A DNA stretch of 64,000 nucleotides from DAISJI01 sp964559835 (GTDB lineage Bacteria; Acidobacteriota; Terriglobia; Terriglobales; Acidobacteriaceae): positions 62,001-126,000 of the forward strand of contig CAZLJE010000004.1 of assembly GCA_964559835.1 (NCBI GenBank), written 5' to 3'. The translations under genes and the position numbers were made by a program. A model generated the notes under the pieces. It worked only from the letters and a program-made list of their open reading frames with translations, was not told the DNA's origin and did not search any database. This document shows positions 40,161 to 48,777 of this stretch, piece by piece. How positions within the stretch are numbered: the stretch's first letter is position 1; every line of letters starts with the position of its first letter.

Positions 40161-41930
40161 ATGAAAGGCGCTCTCCTGCTGGCAACCGGCCTGTTTCTCC
40201 TGCCCCTTATAAGCGCACAGACTACCAATCCAGACCTGCAGGAACTCAACCGCATGGCCGCCCGATTCGCGCCTACGGCGATCCGCGTCGACACTTCGGC
40301 CCTGAACATGGGCGACCGCCAGGCGCTCGCCAAAATGATCGACGCCGCGCGCGTGTTGAACACCATCTTCATGCGCCAGCTCTGGAGCGAGAACCTGGCC
40401 ACCTACGACCGTGTAAAGGCCGACAAGACGCCGCTCGGCCAGGCGCGAGCACACTACTACTGGATCCAGAAAGGGCCGTGGTCCGATCTCGACGACCACC
40501 TTGCCGTCCTCCCCAACGTTCCACCCCGAAAGCCGTTGGGAGCGAACTTTTATCCCCAGGACCTGACCAAGGACGAATTCGAGCGCTGGCTCCCGACACT
40601 CACCGCCGATCAGCAGGAACTCGCGAAGGGCTTTTTCACCGTCATCCGCCGCGGCCCGACACGCAATCTCATGATCGTTCCCTACAGCACCGAGTACGCC
40701 GCGGACCTGCAAAAAGCTGCCGGGCTTTTGCGCGAAGCCGCTGCGCTCACCTCGAATGCCTCGCTGAAGAGGTTCCTCACCACGCGCGCCGACGCCTTCC
40801 TGTCCAACGATTACTACGAGAGCGATCTCGCGTGGATGGACCTCGATGCGCCGGTGGACATCACCATTGGTCCCTACGAGACCTACAACGACGAGCTCTT
40901 CGGCTACAAGGCGGCGTACGAGGCGTACGTCAACCTGCGCGACGACGTGGAAACCGCCAAGGTCAACGCCTTCTCGCGCGTGCTGCAACAGATTGAGAAC
41001 AATCTTCCCGAGGACCCGCAGTACCGCAATCCGAAGCTCGGAACGTCCGCACCCATCCGCGTCGTGAATGAGATCATCGCCACCGGCGATGGCGCGCACG
41101 GCGTCCAGACCGCCGCCTACAACCTGCCGAACGACGAACGCGTGATCACGCAGAAGGGCGCCAAGCGCGTCATGCTGAAAAATGTGTCGGAGGCGAAGTT
41201 CCGCACCGTGCTCATCCCGATCGCGACGCGCATGATCACTGACAAGGCGCGCCCCGACGTCAGCTTCGAACCCTTCTTCACCCACATCCTGTGCCACGAG
41301 TTGATGCACGGGCTCGGACCGCACCAGATCACCGTCAACGGCCAGGCGACTTCACCGCGCAAGGAATTAAAGGAGCTGTATAGCGCCATCGAAGAAGCCA
41401 AGGCCGACGCCACCGGGCTGTGGGCGCTGCAATACATGATGGACCACGCAAAGGAGTTGAACCTCACCGGCGTAGTGCGCAACGGCGAAGCGGCGGAGCG
41501 CCAGCTCTATACCACGTTCCTCGCGTCGGCATTCCGCAGCATGCGCTTCGGTGTCGGGGACGCGCACGGAAAAGGCATGGCGATGCAGTTCAACTACATC
41601 GTGAACAAGGGTGGATTCATCCAGCAGCCGGACGGGACGTTCGCCGTTGATTTCAGCCGCATCAAGCAGGCGGTCACCGACCTGACACACGACCTGCTGA
41701 CCGTCGAAGCAACTGGCGATTACGCGGGCGCGAAGCAGATGCTAAGCGCGGCCGCGATCACACCGAACGTGGAGGCCGCCCTCGACCGCATGAGGACCGT
41801 GCCCGTCGACATCGAGCCGCTTTTTGTTACCGCGGATGAAATCGCGCCCGAACCGGGGACAGTAAAGAAGGCGGCCGCGAAAACGGCGGCGAAGAAGAAA
41901 ACTGGAGCGAAGCGCAGATCCAGGAGATAG
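40161..41930 (+). CDS. Exported M49-like metallopeptidase with basic KA-rich tail
   Basis: A 589-residue protein with a signal peptide (MKGALLLATGLFLLPLISAQ) from ATG 40161, which has an AAGGAG Shine-Dalgarno. A zinc-peptidase motif CHELMHGLGPHQI supplies HExxH, and EEAKADATGLWALQYM, about 50 residues later, supplies the third ligand region. This spacing fits the dipeptidyl-peptidase-III-like group. A histone-like tail (VKKAAAKTAAKKKTGAKRRS) ends the protein, unusual for an exported enzyme. The tail could bind DNA, lipopolysaccharide or peptidoglycan acids; this is inference. Confidence 0.85.
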   Translation: MKGALLLATGLFLLPLISAQTTNPDLQELNRMAARFAPTAIRVDTSALNMGDRQALAKMIDAARVLNTIFMRQLWSENLATYDRVKADKTPLGQARAHYYWIQKGPWSDLDDHLAVLPNVPPRKPLGANFYPQDLTKDEFERWLPTLTADQQELAKGFFTVIRRGPTRNLMIVPYSTEYAADLQKAAGLLREAAALTSNASLKRFLTTRADAFLSNDYYESDLAWMDLDAPVDITIGPYETYNDELFGYKAAYEAYVNLRDDVETAKVNAFSRVLQQIENNLPEDPQYRNPKLGTSAPIRVVNEIIATGDGAHGVQTAAYNLPNDERVITQKGAKRVMLKNVSEAKFRTVLIPIATRMITDKARPDVSFEPFFTHILCHELMHGLGPHQITVNGQATSPRKELKELYSAIEEAKADATGLWALQYMMDHAKELNLTGVVRNGEAAERQLYTTFLASAFRSMRFGVGDAHGKGMAMQFNYIVNKGGFIQQPDGTFAVDFSRIKQAVTDLTHDLLTVEATGDYAGAKQMLSAAAITPNVEAALDRMRTVPVDIEPLFVTADEIAPEPGTVKKAAAKTAAKKKTGAKRRSRR

Positions 41931-41973
41931 TTCAATCGTGACGCTCGCTGAGACGTATCTCAGGAGTTCACAC

Positions 41974-42228
41974 ATGGCGACAACAATGGTTCACATCCGG
42001 GTGGATGAAAAGGTGAAGGCTCGAGCAGCCAAGACCTTGGCTGCAATGGGCATGTCCGTTTCTGATGCTGTTCGTTTGCTGCTGGTGCGTGTCGCCGCCG
42101 AGAAAGCGCTGCCTTTTGAGGTCCGCGTCCCGAACGCGACCACCATCAAGGCGCTTCAATCCGCGGACAGGCGCAAGGGTAAGAAGTTCGCTTCGCCGGA
42201 CGCCCTGTTTAAGGACCTTGGAATCTAA
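41974..42228 (+). CDS. RelB/DinJ-family antitoxin
   Basis: An 84-residue ribbon-helix-helix protein: MVHIRVDEKVKARAAKTLAAMGMSVSDAVRLLLVRVAAEKALPFEVRVPN. This is the DinJ/RelB pattern (SVSDAVRLLL, LPFEVRVPN). ATG 41974 is chosen because the frame upstream to GTG 41938 lacks conservation. Its stop TAA directly abuts the ATG of the next, truncated toxin gene, which is not of the usual YafQ type, so its true toxin seems to be missing. Confidence 0.85.
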   Translation: MATTMVHIRVDEKVKARAAKTLAAMGMSVSDAVRLLLVRVAAEKALPFEVRVPNATTIKALQSADRRKGKKFASPDALFKDLGI

Positions 42229-42492
42229 ATGTGCGTACCGGATCGGCGAACACATCAAGACAAGTTAGGCTGGCCAATCGGCATACCTGTCGCGAGACCG
42301 TTGGGAGCAGGCCTGCACGAGGTTCGAACCACCCTTGCGCGTAATCGGATCGCGCGAGTTATCTTCTACGTTGATCGGCTCGGTCGAATTGTCCTGTTGC
42401 ACGCGTTCATAAAGAAAACTCGGGGCACACCTGTAGACGATCTTAGTATCGCGAAGAAGAATCGGACGAAGCACGAGCGAGGTTTGTTATGA
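42229..42492 (+). pseudogene. N-terminally truncated Gp49-like (HigB-type) toxin
   Basis: An 87-residue product whose C-terminal 75 residues match the phage-derived Gp49-like toxin pattern: VARPLGAGLHEVR, RIARVIFYVDRLGRIVLLHAFIKKT, then TPVDDLSIAKKNR. Normal members have about 30-40 more residues at the N-terminus. Here that space is occupied by the DinJ-like antitoxin gene. ATG 42229 immediately follows the antitoxin stop. It may be an inactive remnant or a shortened protein. The XRE antitoxin gene follows, overlapping by 4 bases (ATGA). Confidence 0.65.
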
Positions 42493-42830
42493 GACGGCAG
42501 CAACATTTCGACCATAGTGGTTTCAGTTTCGACAGTTTTCTGCGAGAGGAAGGTCTCCTCGAGGAATCGGAGGCCGTCGCCGTAAAGCGTGTCATCGCCT
42601 CGAAACTTTCACAGGCAATGACAGACGCCAAGGTAACGAAGAAGCTCATGGCGCAGCGCTTGCGCACGAGCCGCGCTCAGGTGGACCGTCTGCTAGACCC
42701 TACCAACGTCACTGTCAGCTTGCAAACGGTGAGCAGAGCGGCACGTGCCCTGGGCAAGCGCATCACGGTTCAAGTTGTCGATGTTGAACCACGCCGGAAA
42801 CGACGCAACGGGCGAAAAACAGCGGCTTGA
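42489..42830 (+). CDS. HigA-like XRE-family antitoxin
   Basis: A 113-residue helix-turn-helix protein: FDSFLREEGLLEESEAVAVKRVIASKLSQAM, then KKLMAQRLRTSRAQVDRLLDPTNVTVSLQTVSRAARALGKRI. The order matches the XRE antitoxins that pair with Gp49-like toxins. The ATG overlaps the toxin stop by 4 bases. The basic C-terminal tail (EPRRKRRNGRKTAA) is typical. It may now neutralise other toxins or be an orphan regulator, since its toxin is shortened. Confidence 0.85.
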   Translation: MRRQQHFDHSGFSFDSFLREEGLLEESEAVAVKRVIASKLSQAMTDAKVTKKLMAQRLRTSRAQVDRLLDPTNVTVSLQTVSRAARALGKRITVQVVDVEPRRKRRNGRKTAA

Positions 42831-43012
42831 TTTCGGTCCATTCTCCCCGTCTAACGCACGACAAGCGAAGGTGCTAAGGGTTAGTACTTTTCAGCACTCA
42901 CCGCCGAATACCCGCCACTGTTTTCAGGGGTAAAATAGGGTTGCACCCGGTGGGAGTTCGCGGCATCCAAAGGGTGGGGACTCGTATTTACGCGGTCGTC
43001 CTAAGGATTTCA

Positions 43013-45160
43013 ATGAAACTCGGTAAGTGCCTTGCCTTCATCCTGCTGGCCTCGTTTGTGGGGGCGGCTCAGACAACGCCACCGGCCAGCCAGCAGCCCT
43101 CGAAAGCTCCAGGAACGGCGCCCGAAAGCAAGGCCCCGGCGCCTGTCCAGCAGCAGCCGACGGCAAACGCGGAAGGCACAGCCACGCCGCGCAAGGTCGA
43201 TAAGGCCGCTGCGTACTATCACTACTCGGTCGCGCACATGTACGAGGAGCTGGTCGCGATCTACGGCCGTCCCGAGTACGCCAACAAGGCCATCGAGGAA
43301 TACCGCCTCGCCATCGAGAACGATCCCAGTTCCGAGTACCTGAACGCGGGCCTCGCCGAGCTGTATGCCAAGACCGGGCGCATCCGCGACGCCGTCGTCG
43401 AAGCGCAGGACATCCTCAAGCGCGACCCGAACAACCTCGAAGCTCATAAGCTGCTGGGACGCATCTACCTGCGCTCACTTCCTGATCTCCAGTCCGGAGC
43501 GCAATCGAACGAGATCCTGAAGCGCGCCATCGAGCAGTACGAGTACATTGTCAAGCTGGAACCGAAGAGCGCGGAAGGCCACATTCTGCTCGGGCGGCTG
43601 TATCGAGTGGACAACCAGCTCCTGAAAGCCGAATCCGAGTTCAAGGCCGCGGCGCAGCTTGCTCCCGATTCCGAGGAAGCTGTCTCGATGCTCGCCTATC
43701 TCTACAACGACGAGGGTGATTCGGCGAAGGCAACGGATCTTTTGAACAAGGTCCCCGAAGCGCAGCGGACCTCGAAGATGTACGCCACGCTCGGCTACAG
43801 CTACGAGCAGCAGAAGGACTACAAGAACGCGGTCAAGGCCTACAAAAAGGCCGTGAACATGGACCGCGACAACCTCGATGCGGCGCGCGGTCTGGCGCAG
43901 AACCTGCTCAACGACAACCAGCCCGACGCTGCGCTCGACGCCTACAAGCAGATCGCCGAGGCCGATCCGCACGATGTTCACACGTACATGAGCATGGCGG
44001 AGATCTACCGCCGGCAAGGCAAGTTTGACCAGGCTCTGGATGCACTGAAGAAGGCCGACGCCGAGGTGCAGGACTCGCAGGAAGTCCCGTACAACATGGC
44101 AGTCATTTACCAGGCGCAGGGCCGCTTCGACGACGCGATCCAGGTGCTCCAGTCTCTGTTGGCGAAGAGCGAGAAGCCCGGTGGCGACTACACCTCGCAG
44201 GAGAAGAACAATCGCTCGGTGTTCCTCGAGCGGCTGGCGGCGATCTATCGCGATACCGGTCGTCCGCAGCAGGCCGTCGACACATTCCGCAAGATGATCC
44301 CGCTCGGTGATGAAGCGGCCGCGCGCGCCTATAGCCAGATCATCGACACGCTGCGCGAGGCGAAGCGCTGGAACGATGCGACCGCCGTTGCGCAGGAGGC
44401 CACGCAGAAGCTGCCGAAGGACAAAGACCTGAAGGCCGCGTACGCAGGACAGCTCGCCGACAACGGCAAAGTCGATGAAGGCGTCAGCCTGCTGAAGTCC
44501 ATGCTGACCGGCGGGCCGGAAGATCGCGGCGTGTACATCGCACTGGCGAACCTCTACAGCCGCGTTCGCCGCTGGCCCGAAGCCGAAGAGTCCATCAACA
44601 AGGCCGAATCGCTCTCTACGCGCCAGGAGGAAAAGGACTACGTCAGCTTCATAGCCGGTTCCATCTACGAGCGCCAGAAGAAGTACGACAAGGCCGAGGA
44701 GATGTTCAGGAAGGTCGTCGCCAACGACCCGAACAACGCCGCTGCGCTCAACTATCTCGGTTACATGCTGGCCGATCACGGCACGCGCCTCGAAGAGGCG
44801 CTTGGCTACATCCGCAAGGCCGTGCAGCTCGAACCGCAGAACGGCGCGTATCTGGATTCGCTCGGCTGGGCTTACTTCCGGCTTGGCAACTACACCCAGT
44901 CGGAAGAGAACCTCCGCAAAGCGGTCGAGCGCCTGCAGAACGATCCCACGGTGCTCGAGCACATGGGCGACCTGCTCCAGAAGACCGACCGCTTGAAGAT
45001 GGCGACGGTTTACTGGGAGCGCGCGCTCAACGAGTACAACAAGAGCATGGCCGGAGATGTCGAACCGGGCGACGTTGCCAAGGTCCAGAAGAAGCTCGAG
45101 AGCGCGAAGGTCAGGCTCGCGCGCGAGAGCAGCAGCAAGGCGGAAGCGGTGAAGCCGTAA
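43013..45160 (+). CDS. Exported TPR-repeat protein
   Basis: A 715-residue protein from ATG 43013 with a signal peptide (MKLGKCLAFILLASFVGAAQ), then a Pro/Ala/Gln-rich linker. About 15-17 tetratricopeptide repeats fill the rest, for example DAVVEAQDILKRDPNNLEAH, RFDDAIQVLQSLLAKSEKP, KYDKAEEMFRKVVANDPNNA and YIRKAVQLEPQNGAYLDSLGWAYF. It is probably a periplasmic scaffold for envelope complexes. There are no enzyme motifs. Translation ends 5 bases before a repeat array with a terminator. Confidence 0.88.
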   Translation: MKLGKCLAFILLASFVGAAQTTPPASQQPSKAPGTAPESKAPAPVQQQPTANAEGTATPRKVDKAAAYYHYSVAHMYEELVAIYGRPEYANKAIEEYRLAIENDPSSEYLNAGLAELYAKTGRIRDAVVEAQDILKRDPNNLEAHKLLGRIYLRSLPDLQSGAQSNEILKRAIEQYEYIVKLEPKSAEGHILLGRLYRVDNQLLKAESEFKAAAQLAPDSEEAVSMLAYLYNDEGDSAKATDLLNKVPEAQRTSKMYATLGYSYEQQKDYKNAVKAYKKAVNMDRDNLDAARGLAQNLLNDNQPDAALDAYKQIAEADPHDVHTYMSMAEIYRRQGKFDQALDALKKADAEVQDSQEVPYNMAVIYQAQGRFDDAIQVLQSLLAKSEKPGGDYTSQEKNNRSVFLERLAAIYRDTGRPQQAVDTFRKMIPLGDEAAARAYSQIIDTLREAKRWNDATAVAQEATQKLPKDKDLKAAYAGQLADNGKVDEGVSLLKSMLTGGPEDRGVYIALANLYSRVRRWPEAEESINKAESLSTRQEEKDYVSFIAGSIYERQKKYDKAEEMFRKVVANDPNNAAALNYLGYMLADHGTRLEEALGYIRKAVQLEPQNGAYLDSLGWAYFRLGNYTQSEENLRKAVERLQNDPTVLEHMGDLLQKTDRLKMATVYWERALNEYNKSMAGDVEPGDVAKVQKKLESAKVRLARESSSKAEAVKP

Positions 45161-45165
45161 GACAC

Positions 45166-45306
45166 TTGTAAGTTCTAAGTTGCAAGTTGGGAAAGCTCGA
45201 CCTAATCGGTCGAGCTTTTCCTTTTTGCCGGTTTGTACTTGGTACTCAGCACTCGGCACTCAGTACTGTTTTAACTTGCAACTTACAACTGGCAACTTCA
45301 AACTGT
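45166..45306. repeat. Mirrored short-word array (AAGTTGCAAGTTG, TACTCAGCACTC words) around a terminator
   Basis: CACTTGTAAGTTCTAAGTTG and CAAGTTGG precede a terminator hairpin. TACTTGGTACTCAGCACTCG and GCACTCAGTACTG follow, then AACTTGCAACTTACAACTGG reaches to within 5 bases of the dgt start. Two different word families are combined here. Confidence 0.85.
45191..45227 (+). terminator. Rho-independent terminator after the TPR gene
   Basis: AAAGCTCGACC - TAATC - GGTCGAGCTTT followed by TCCTTTTTG; embedded in the repeat array. Confidence 0.85.
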
Positions 45307-45310
45307 TTTC

Positions 45311-46447
45311 ATGCTCGCTTCCTACGCTGCGCGCGTCGAACAAAGCCGCGGGCGGCGTCATGCCGAGCCGGCGCATCCGTACCGCAACGACTACCAGCGC
45401 GATCGCGATCGCGTCATCCACTCGCGCGCGTTCCGCCGACTGGAAGACAAGACGCAGGTGTTCACGCGCCGCTTGTCCGACCACTTCCGCAATCGCCTGA
45501 CGCACACGATCGAGGTCGCGCAGATCTCGCGGACGATCGCCGCTCGTCTCGGGCTCGACGTCGACCTGACGGAAACACTCGCGCTGGTGCACGATATCGG
45601 GCATCCTCCGTTCGGACACGCGGGCGAGAAGGCGCTCGATGCGTGCATGCGCGCGCACGGATCGTACTTCGACCACAACCTTCATGCGCTGCGTATCGCC
45701 GAGGACTTCGAGAGCCGCTATGCGTCGTTCCGCGGGCTCAACCTGACCTTCGAGGTGCGAGAGGGGATCATCAAGCACTCGCACGATTACTCCGCAGCCG
45801 AACATCCGGAATTGGCCGAGTATCGGCTCGACGAGCGTCCGCCGCTCGAAGCTCAGCTCATCGACCTGACCGACGAGATCGCCTACAACACCGCTGACCT
45901 CGACGATGGCTTCGAAGCGCATATCCTGACGCTCGAGGCGATCAGGGCTGGAAGTCCGCTGTTCGCGCATCTTTTCGACTGCGTACAACAGAAGTGGCCT
46001 GAGACGTCGGACAAGCTGAAGTTCAACGAGACTCTCAAGCGCGTCTTCGATGCGCTGGTCAGCGACCTGATCGACAACACGGAGAGGCGAATCCAGGGAG
46101 CAGATGTCTGGTCGGTGGAAGATGTGCGCACTTATCCGGAACGGCTGGCAGCGTTCTCGCCGCGCGTGGACACCGAGCGCAAGCAGATCAAGGAGTTGCT
46201 CTATCAGCAGCTCTACTACAGCCGCGAACTGCTGCCAGAGAAAACGCAGGCGGAAGAAGTCGTGCGCGAGCTGTTCGGCTACTGGATGGCAAATCCGGAC
46301 TCGCTTCCGCATTCGTACGAGGAGCAGCGCGAGCGCGATCCGCTGTATCGCGTGGTGTGCGATTACATCGCGGGAATGACCGATCGGTTCATCGTAAGGC
46401 AGTACGAAGAGCTGTTCGGGAAGTCGGACAAGCTGGTGTTTGGATAA
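45311..46447 (+). CDS. dgt: Deoxyguanosinetriphosphate triphosphohydrolase (dNTPase)
   Basis: HD-domain enzyme that hydrolyses dNTPs to nucleosides and triphosphate. 378 residues: YRNDYQRDRDRVIHSRAFRRLEDKTQVF, RNRLTHTIEVAQISR (first His), LALVHDIGHPPFGHAGE (HD pair), FDHNLHALRIAEDFE, LTDEIAYNTADLDDGF. All are typical of the Dgt family. ATG 45311 lies right after a repeat array and no Shine-Dalgarno is obvious. The product may regulate dNTP pools or phage defence, as for other Dgt proteins; no context supports a specific role. Confidence 0.94.
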   Translation: MLASYAARVEQSRGRRHAEPAHPYRNDYQRDRDRVIHSRAFRRLEDKTQVFTRRLSDHFRNRLTHTIEVAQISRTIAARLGLDVDLTETLALVHDIGHPPFGHAGEKALDACMRAHGSYFDHNLHALRIAEDFESRYASFRGLNLTFEVREGIIKHSHDYSAAEHPELAEYRLDERPPLEAQLIDLTDEIAYNTADLDDGFEAHILTLEAIRAGSPLFAHLFDCVQQKWPETSDKLKFNETLKRVFDALVSDLIDNTERRIQGADVWSVEDVRTYPERLAAFSPRVDTERKQIKELLYQQLYYSRELLPEKTQAEEVVRELFGYWMANPDSLPHSYEEQRERDPLYRVVCDYIAGMTDRFIVRQYEELFGKSDKLVFG

Positions 46448-46674
46448 GCGCTGATTTTACTTTCTAGTAAACCTTAGGGGCTCCAGACCCCCTCCCCCTG
46501 TTTTCCCAGACGTTCCACAAAAAAGCCGCAGAAAACGACAAAATCCCACAGACACAGGGTGTAGGACGAACTTGGGACGGGCCTGTTTCACAAAATTTAC
46601 TATTGGGTTACTAAGCGGTTCTGGCTGCGAACTCCTGGCGAGTCAACATGTTCTGGCATGTTGGTACTTAAGGG
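46448..46674. other. Non-coding gap with repeated TTAGGGG/TTAAGGG-like motifs
   Basis: 227 bases without a gene. It has TTTCTAGTAAACCTTAGGGG, a CCCCTCCCCC run, ATCCCACAGACACAGGG, TTGGGTTACTAAG and GTACTTAAGGGTCAAGG. The recurrent C/TTA(A)GGG motif suggests a degenerate repeat of a type different from the word arrays. No RNA gene is recognised. Confidence 0.4.
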
Positions 46675-47220
46675 TCAAGGTTCACAGGATTTCGGCGCTC
46701 GCCGTATCATTTCCAGCGACTGCTGCAAGTGGTGCCGGATTGATTTTTCATCCCAGCAAATCCTGTCAACATTCACATCGGCGAAGGCAGGCTCATCCTT
46801 AATTACTCCAGAAGCTTCTTTCACACACTGCGCACGAAGCTGTTCGGGACGTTGTGAGACTAAGTACTTCTCGATCGAACCGCGTTTATCGCAAACGTAT
46901 TCGTCGAAACTCTCGCCGTACGCACCATCAAGGACGAACCGATGCAACTTAGCGAGTGAACGTAACGAAGATGGTGTATGTCGCGCTGCTATTAATGCGA
47001 GCGCAAGCCCTGCGGCATCTTGCCGACAAGCGACGGGTGTCTTGTCGCAGAAGACTCGCAAATCGCCAGATTGCTGCTGTAGTAGCGCTAATACTAGTGA
47101 CGACTCCGCAAAACTCAAATCATTCTTTTCGGTGGTGTTGCTCGGATTTTGACTGAAGACAAGAGAGGAAATCAGTGCCAGAAACACTACTGCTAATGCG
47201 CTTCGCGATGATTTTGTCAT
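46675..47220 (-). CDS. Hypothetical exported protein
   Basis: A 181-residue protein with a signal peptide (SALAVVFLALISSLVFSQ). The mature domain is helical and carries six Cys (RVFCDKTPVACRQ, EYVCDKRG, RAQCVKEA, RICWDEKS, PKSCEP), suggesting disulphides in the periplasm. No family is recognised. The start ATG 47220 overlaps the stop of the upstream esterase gene by 4 bases (ATGA), so the two are translationally coupled. The function is unknown. Confidence 0.7.
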   Translation of the reverse strand: MTKSSRSALAVVFLALISSLVFSQNPSNTTEKNDLSFAESSLVLALLQQQSGDLRVFCDKTPVACRQDAAGLALALIAARHTPSSLRSLAKLHRFVLDGAYGESFDEYVCDKRGSIEKYLVSQRPEQLRAQCVKEASGVIKDEPAFADVNVDRICWDEKSIRHHLQQSLEMIRRAPKSCEP

Positions 47221-48098
47221 TTAAATATCCCAAGGACTTTTTCTTGAACAATCTTCCATGCATCCGTCGTCGGCACAACTAACTCAAAATGTCCCGCGCC
47301 GGGCACACTGACTAGCTTCACGTCGTCACCGCTCTTGCTGGCTTTCGCTTCGAAGTCGACAGACACCTTATAAGGAACGAGTTTGTCTTGCTCACCATGG
47401 ATGAGTACCTGCTTCACGCCGAGCGGGAGCAACTCAGCGGGTGAGCCCTGGTTGTAGCGCGCGGCGAACTGGTCGGGTTTGCCGCCCATGAACCGATATC
47501 CCATGTCTCCGCAACCGGTGTCAGTTCCTGCCGCTACAAGATCAGGAATCCCCGCCAGCGACACGACGCCGCGCAGGGCGATGGGATTCGCGGAATACAG
47601 CTCGCTCGACTTCGGCAGCTTGTGTCGCGCAGCAAGCCACAGGGCGATATGCCCACCGGCGGAGTGGCCGACGGCGATGACGCGCGTCAGGTCCAGCGGA
47701 TACTGCTTCGCGAGCTCGCGAAGGTAATCGGCGGCGCCGGCGACGTCGTGGAACGTACCCGGCCAGCCGCCACCCGGATCGCCGACGCGGCGGTACTCGA
47801 TCGACCATGTTGCAATGCCGGCCTTCGCCAGCGCAGCGCTCATGTTGCCCATGTAGGCGAGGTCGTAGTCGGCGCTCCAGCATCCGCCGTGGATGACGAT
47901 GGCGACGGGGAACTTGTGCCCACCCTTCCAACCACTGTCAGGGGGCACCCGCAGGTCGCCGAACTGCTGCGGGGCGCTGCCATAGGCAATGCGGCGATCG
48001 GCCTTCGGTTGCGGCATGTGCATCGCTTCCTGAGTCGAGAGGTTTTGCGCGGCGGCGCACATAGAGATGATCAGAATGAGCGAGATTCGGGCAAGCAT
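47217..48098 (-). CDS. Exported alpha/beta hydrolase (esterase, BD-FAE/kynurenine-formamidase-like)
   Basis: A 293-residue protein with a signal peptide (MLARISLILIISMCAAAQ). HGGCWSADY is the HGG oxyanion motif, and GHSAGGHIALWLA carries the nucleophile Ser. An HGEQDKLVP Asp region and a GAGHFE His complete the triad. This is the alpha/beta-hydrolase_3 layout of secreted esterases and formamidase-like enzymes. The substrate is unknown, and release outside the cytoplasm suggests polymer or ester degradation. It is the first gene of a two-gene unit with the Cys-rich hypothetical. Confidence 0.88.
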   Translation of the reverse strand: MLARISLILIISMCAAAQNLSTQEAMHMPQPKADRRIAYGSAPQQFGDLRVPPDSGWKGGHKFPVAIVIHGGCWSADYDLAYMGNMSAALAKAGIATWSIEYRRVGDPGGGWPGTFHDVAGAADYLRELAKQYPLDLTRVIAVGHSAGGHIALWLAARHKLPKSSELYSANPIALRGVVSLAGIPDLVAAGTDTGCGDMGYRFMGGKPDQFAARYNQGSPAELLPLGVKQVLIHGEQDKLVPYKVSVDFEAKASKSGDDVKLVSVPGAGHFELVVPTTDAWKIVQEKVLGIFK

Positions 48099-48112
48099 GC
48101 GTCGAAGGCATT

Positions 48113-48285
48113 AAACGCAAAGGTCGCGAAGGCCGCAAAGGAAAAGTGCGGAAATCGACGTGACCGGCGGGACGCCGATGTTCCGCGTGGCAGGCGAGAC
48201 GCCTGCGTTACGTGTGACCGGCGGGACGCCGGTGTTACAGTCTGTCCACCTAGCAAAGTCGGCTAGGGTGGCCCACCCGCCATGG
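48113..48285. repeat. Repeat cluster upstream of the esterase gene
   Basis: Three element types lie side by side. CGCAAAGGTCGCGAAGGCCG is at 48113-48141. Alternating GTGACCGGCGGGACGCCG and GCAGGCGAGACGCCTGCGTT units lie at 48158-48240. TAGCAAAGTCGGCTAGGGTGG plus CCCACCC lies at 48245-48282 and is the reverse complement of the 940-975 element. Confidence 0.75.
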
Positions 48286-48346
48286 AAGTGCTGGGGAAAG
48301 AAACGTGCCTGAAGAGAATCGAACAGGCGATTGGGAAGGTTTTTAA

Positions 48347-48772
48347 ATGAGGTCCAAGGGTGTGAAGCGGCTGGTGTTCTCGCTTGTCCTGGTCTTTTGT
48401 TTCGTAATCCTCTGGCAAGTCATTAAGGCTGGCGGCAAGCCGGAGCCGGAAATCAGCTACACAAAATTCATTTCCGATGTCGAGAACGGAGGCGTTGCGA
48501 AAGTCGTTATCTCGCAAAACGCAGTGGTCGGAACGTACACGGATGGCGCTCAATTCCGAGTGACTGCACCCTCCAACCAAGCCACCATGCTACAGACGCT
48601 GAATGATCAAAGGGTGGAGATATGGTTCCGCGACGTGGGAAGTGGCGGATGGGTGGTTTGGATCTTGAATCTGTTGCCTGTGCTATTGATCGCATTGCTG
48701 CTGTGGACGATCATTCAGCAATTGAAACTTGCGAATGCCAGGAAAGATCAAAACGATATTCCGCAGCCCTGA
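48347..48772 (+). CDS. Free-standing FtsH N-terminal (extracytoplasmic) domain protein
   Basis: A 141-residue inner-membrane protein that matches only the N-terminal part of FtsH: one helix (RLVFSLVLVFCFVILWQVI), the FtsH_ext domain (PEISYTKFISDVENGGVAKVVISQN, GTYTDGAQFRVTAP, NDQRVEIWFRD), a second helix (WVVWILNLLPVLLIALLLWTII) and a short tail. The AAA+ ATPase and zinc protease domains are absent, and the frame ends at a stop after DIPQP. It could modulate FtsH or the facing M50 protease by forming mixed complexes, or be a gene remnant. Confidence 0.8.
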   Translation: MRSKGVKRLVFSLVLVFCFVILWQVIKAGGKPEPEISYTKFISDVENGGVAKVVISQNAVVGTYTDGAQFRVTAPSNQATMLQTLNDQRVEIWFRDVGSGGWVVWILNLLPVLLIALLLWTIIQQLKLANARKDQNDIPQP

Positions 48773-48777
48773 ACAAA

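Noticed and set aside
42315..42335. GGTTCGAACC sequence resembling a tRNA T-loop
   Set aside because: Lies within the toxin coding frame and no acceptor or anticodon stems can be drawn.
43475..45259. 594-residue open frame antisense to the TPR gene
   Set aside because: Leucine/valine/arginine-rich mirror of the TPR codons and no recognisable domain.
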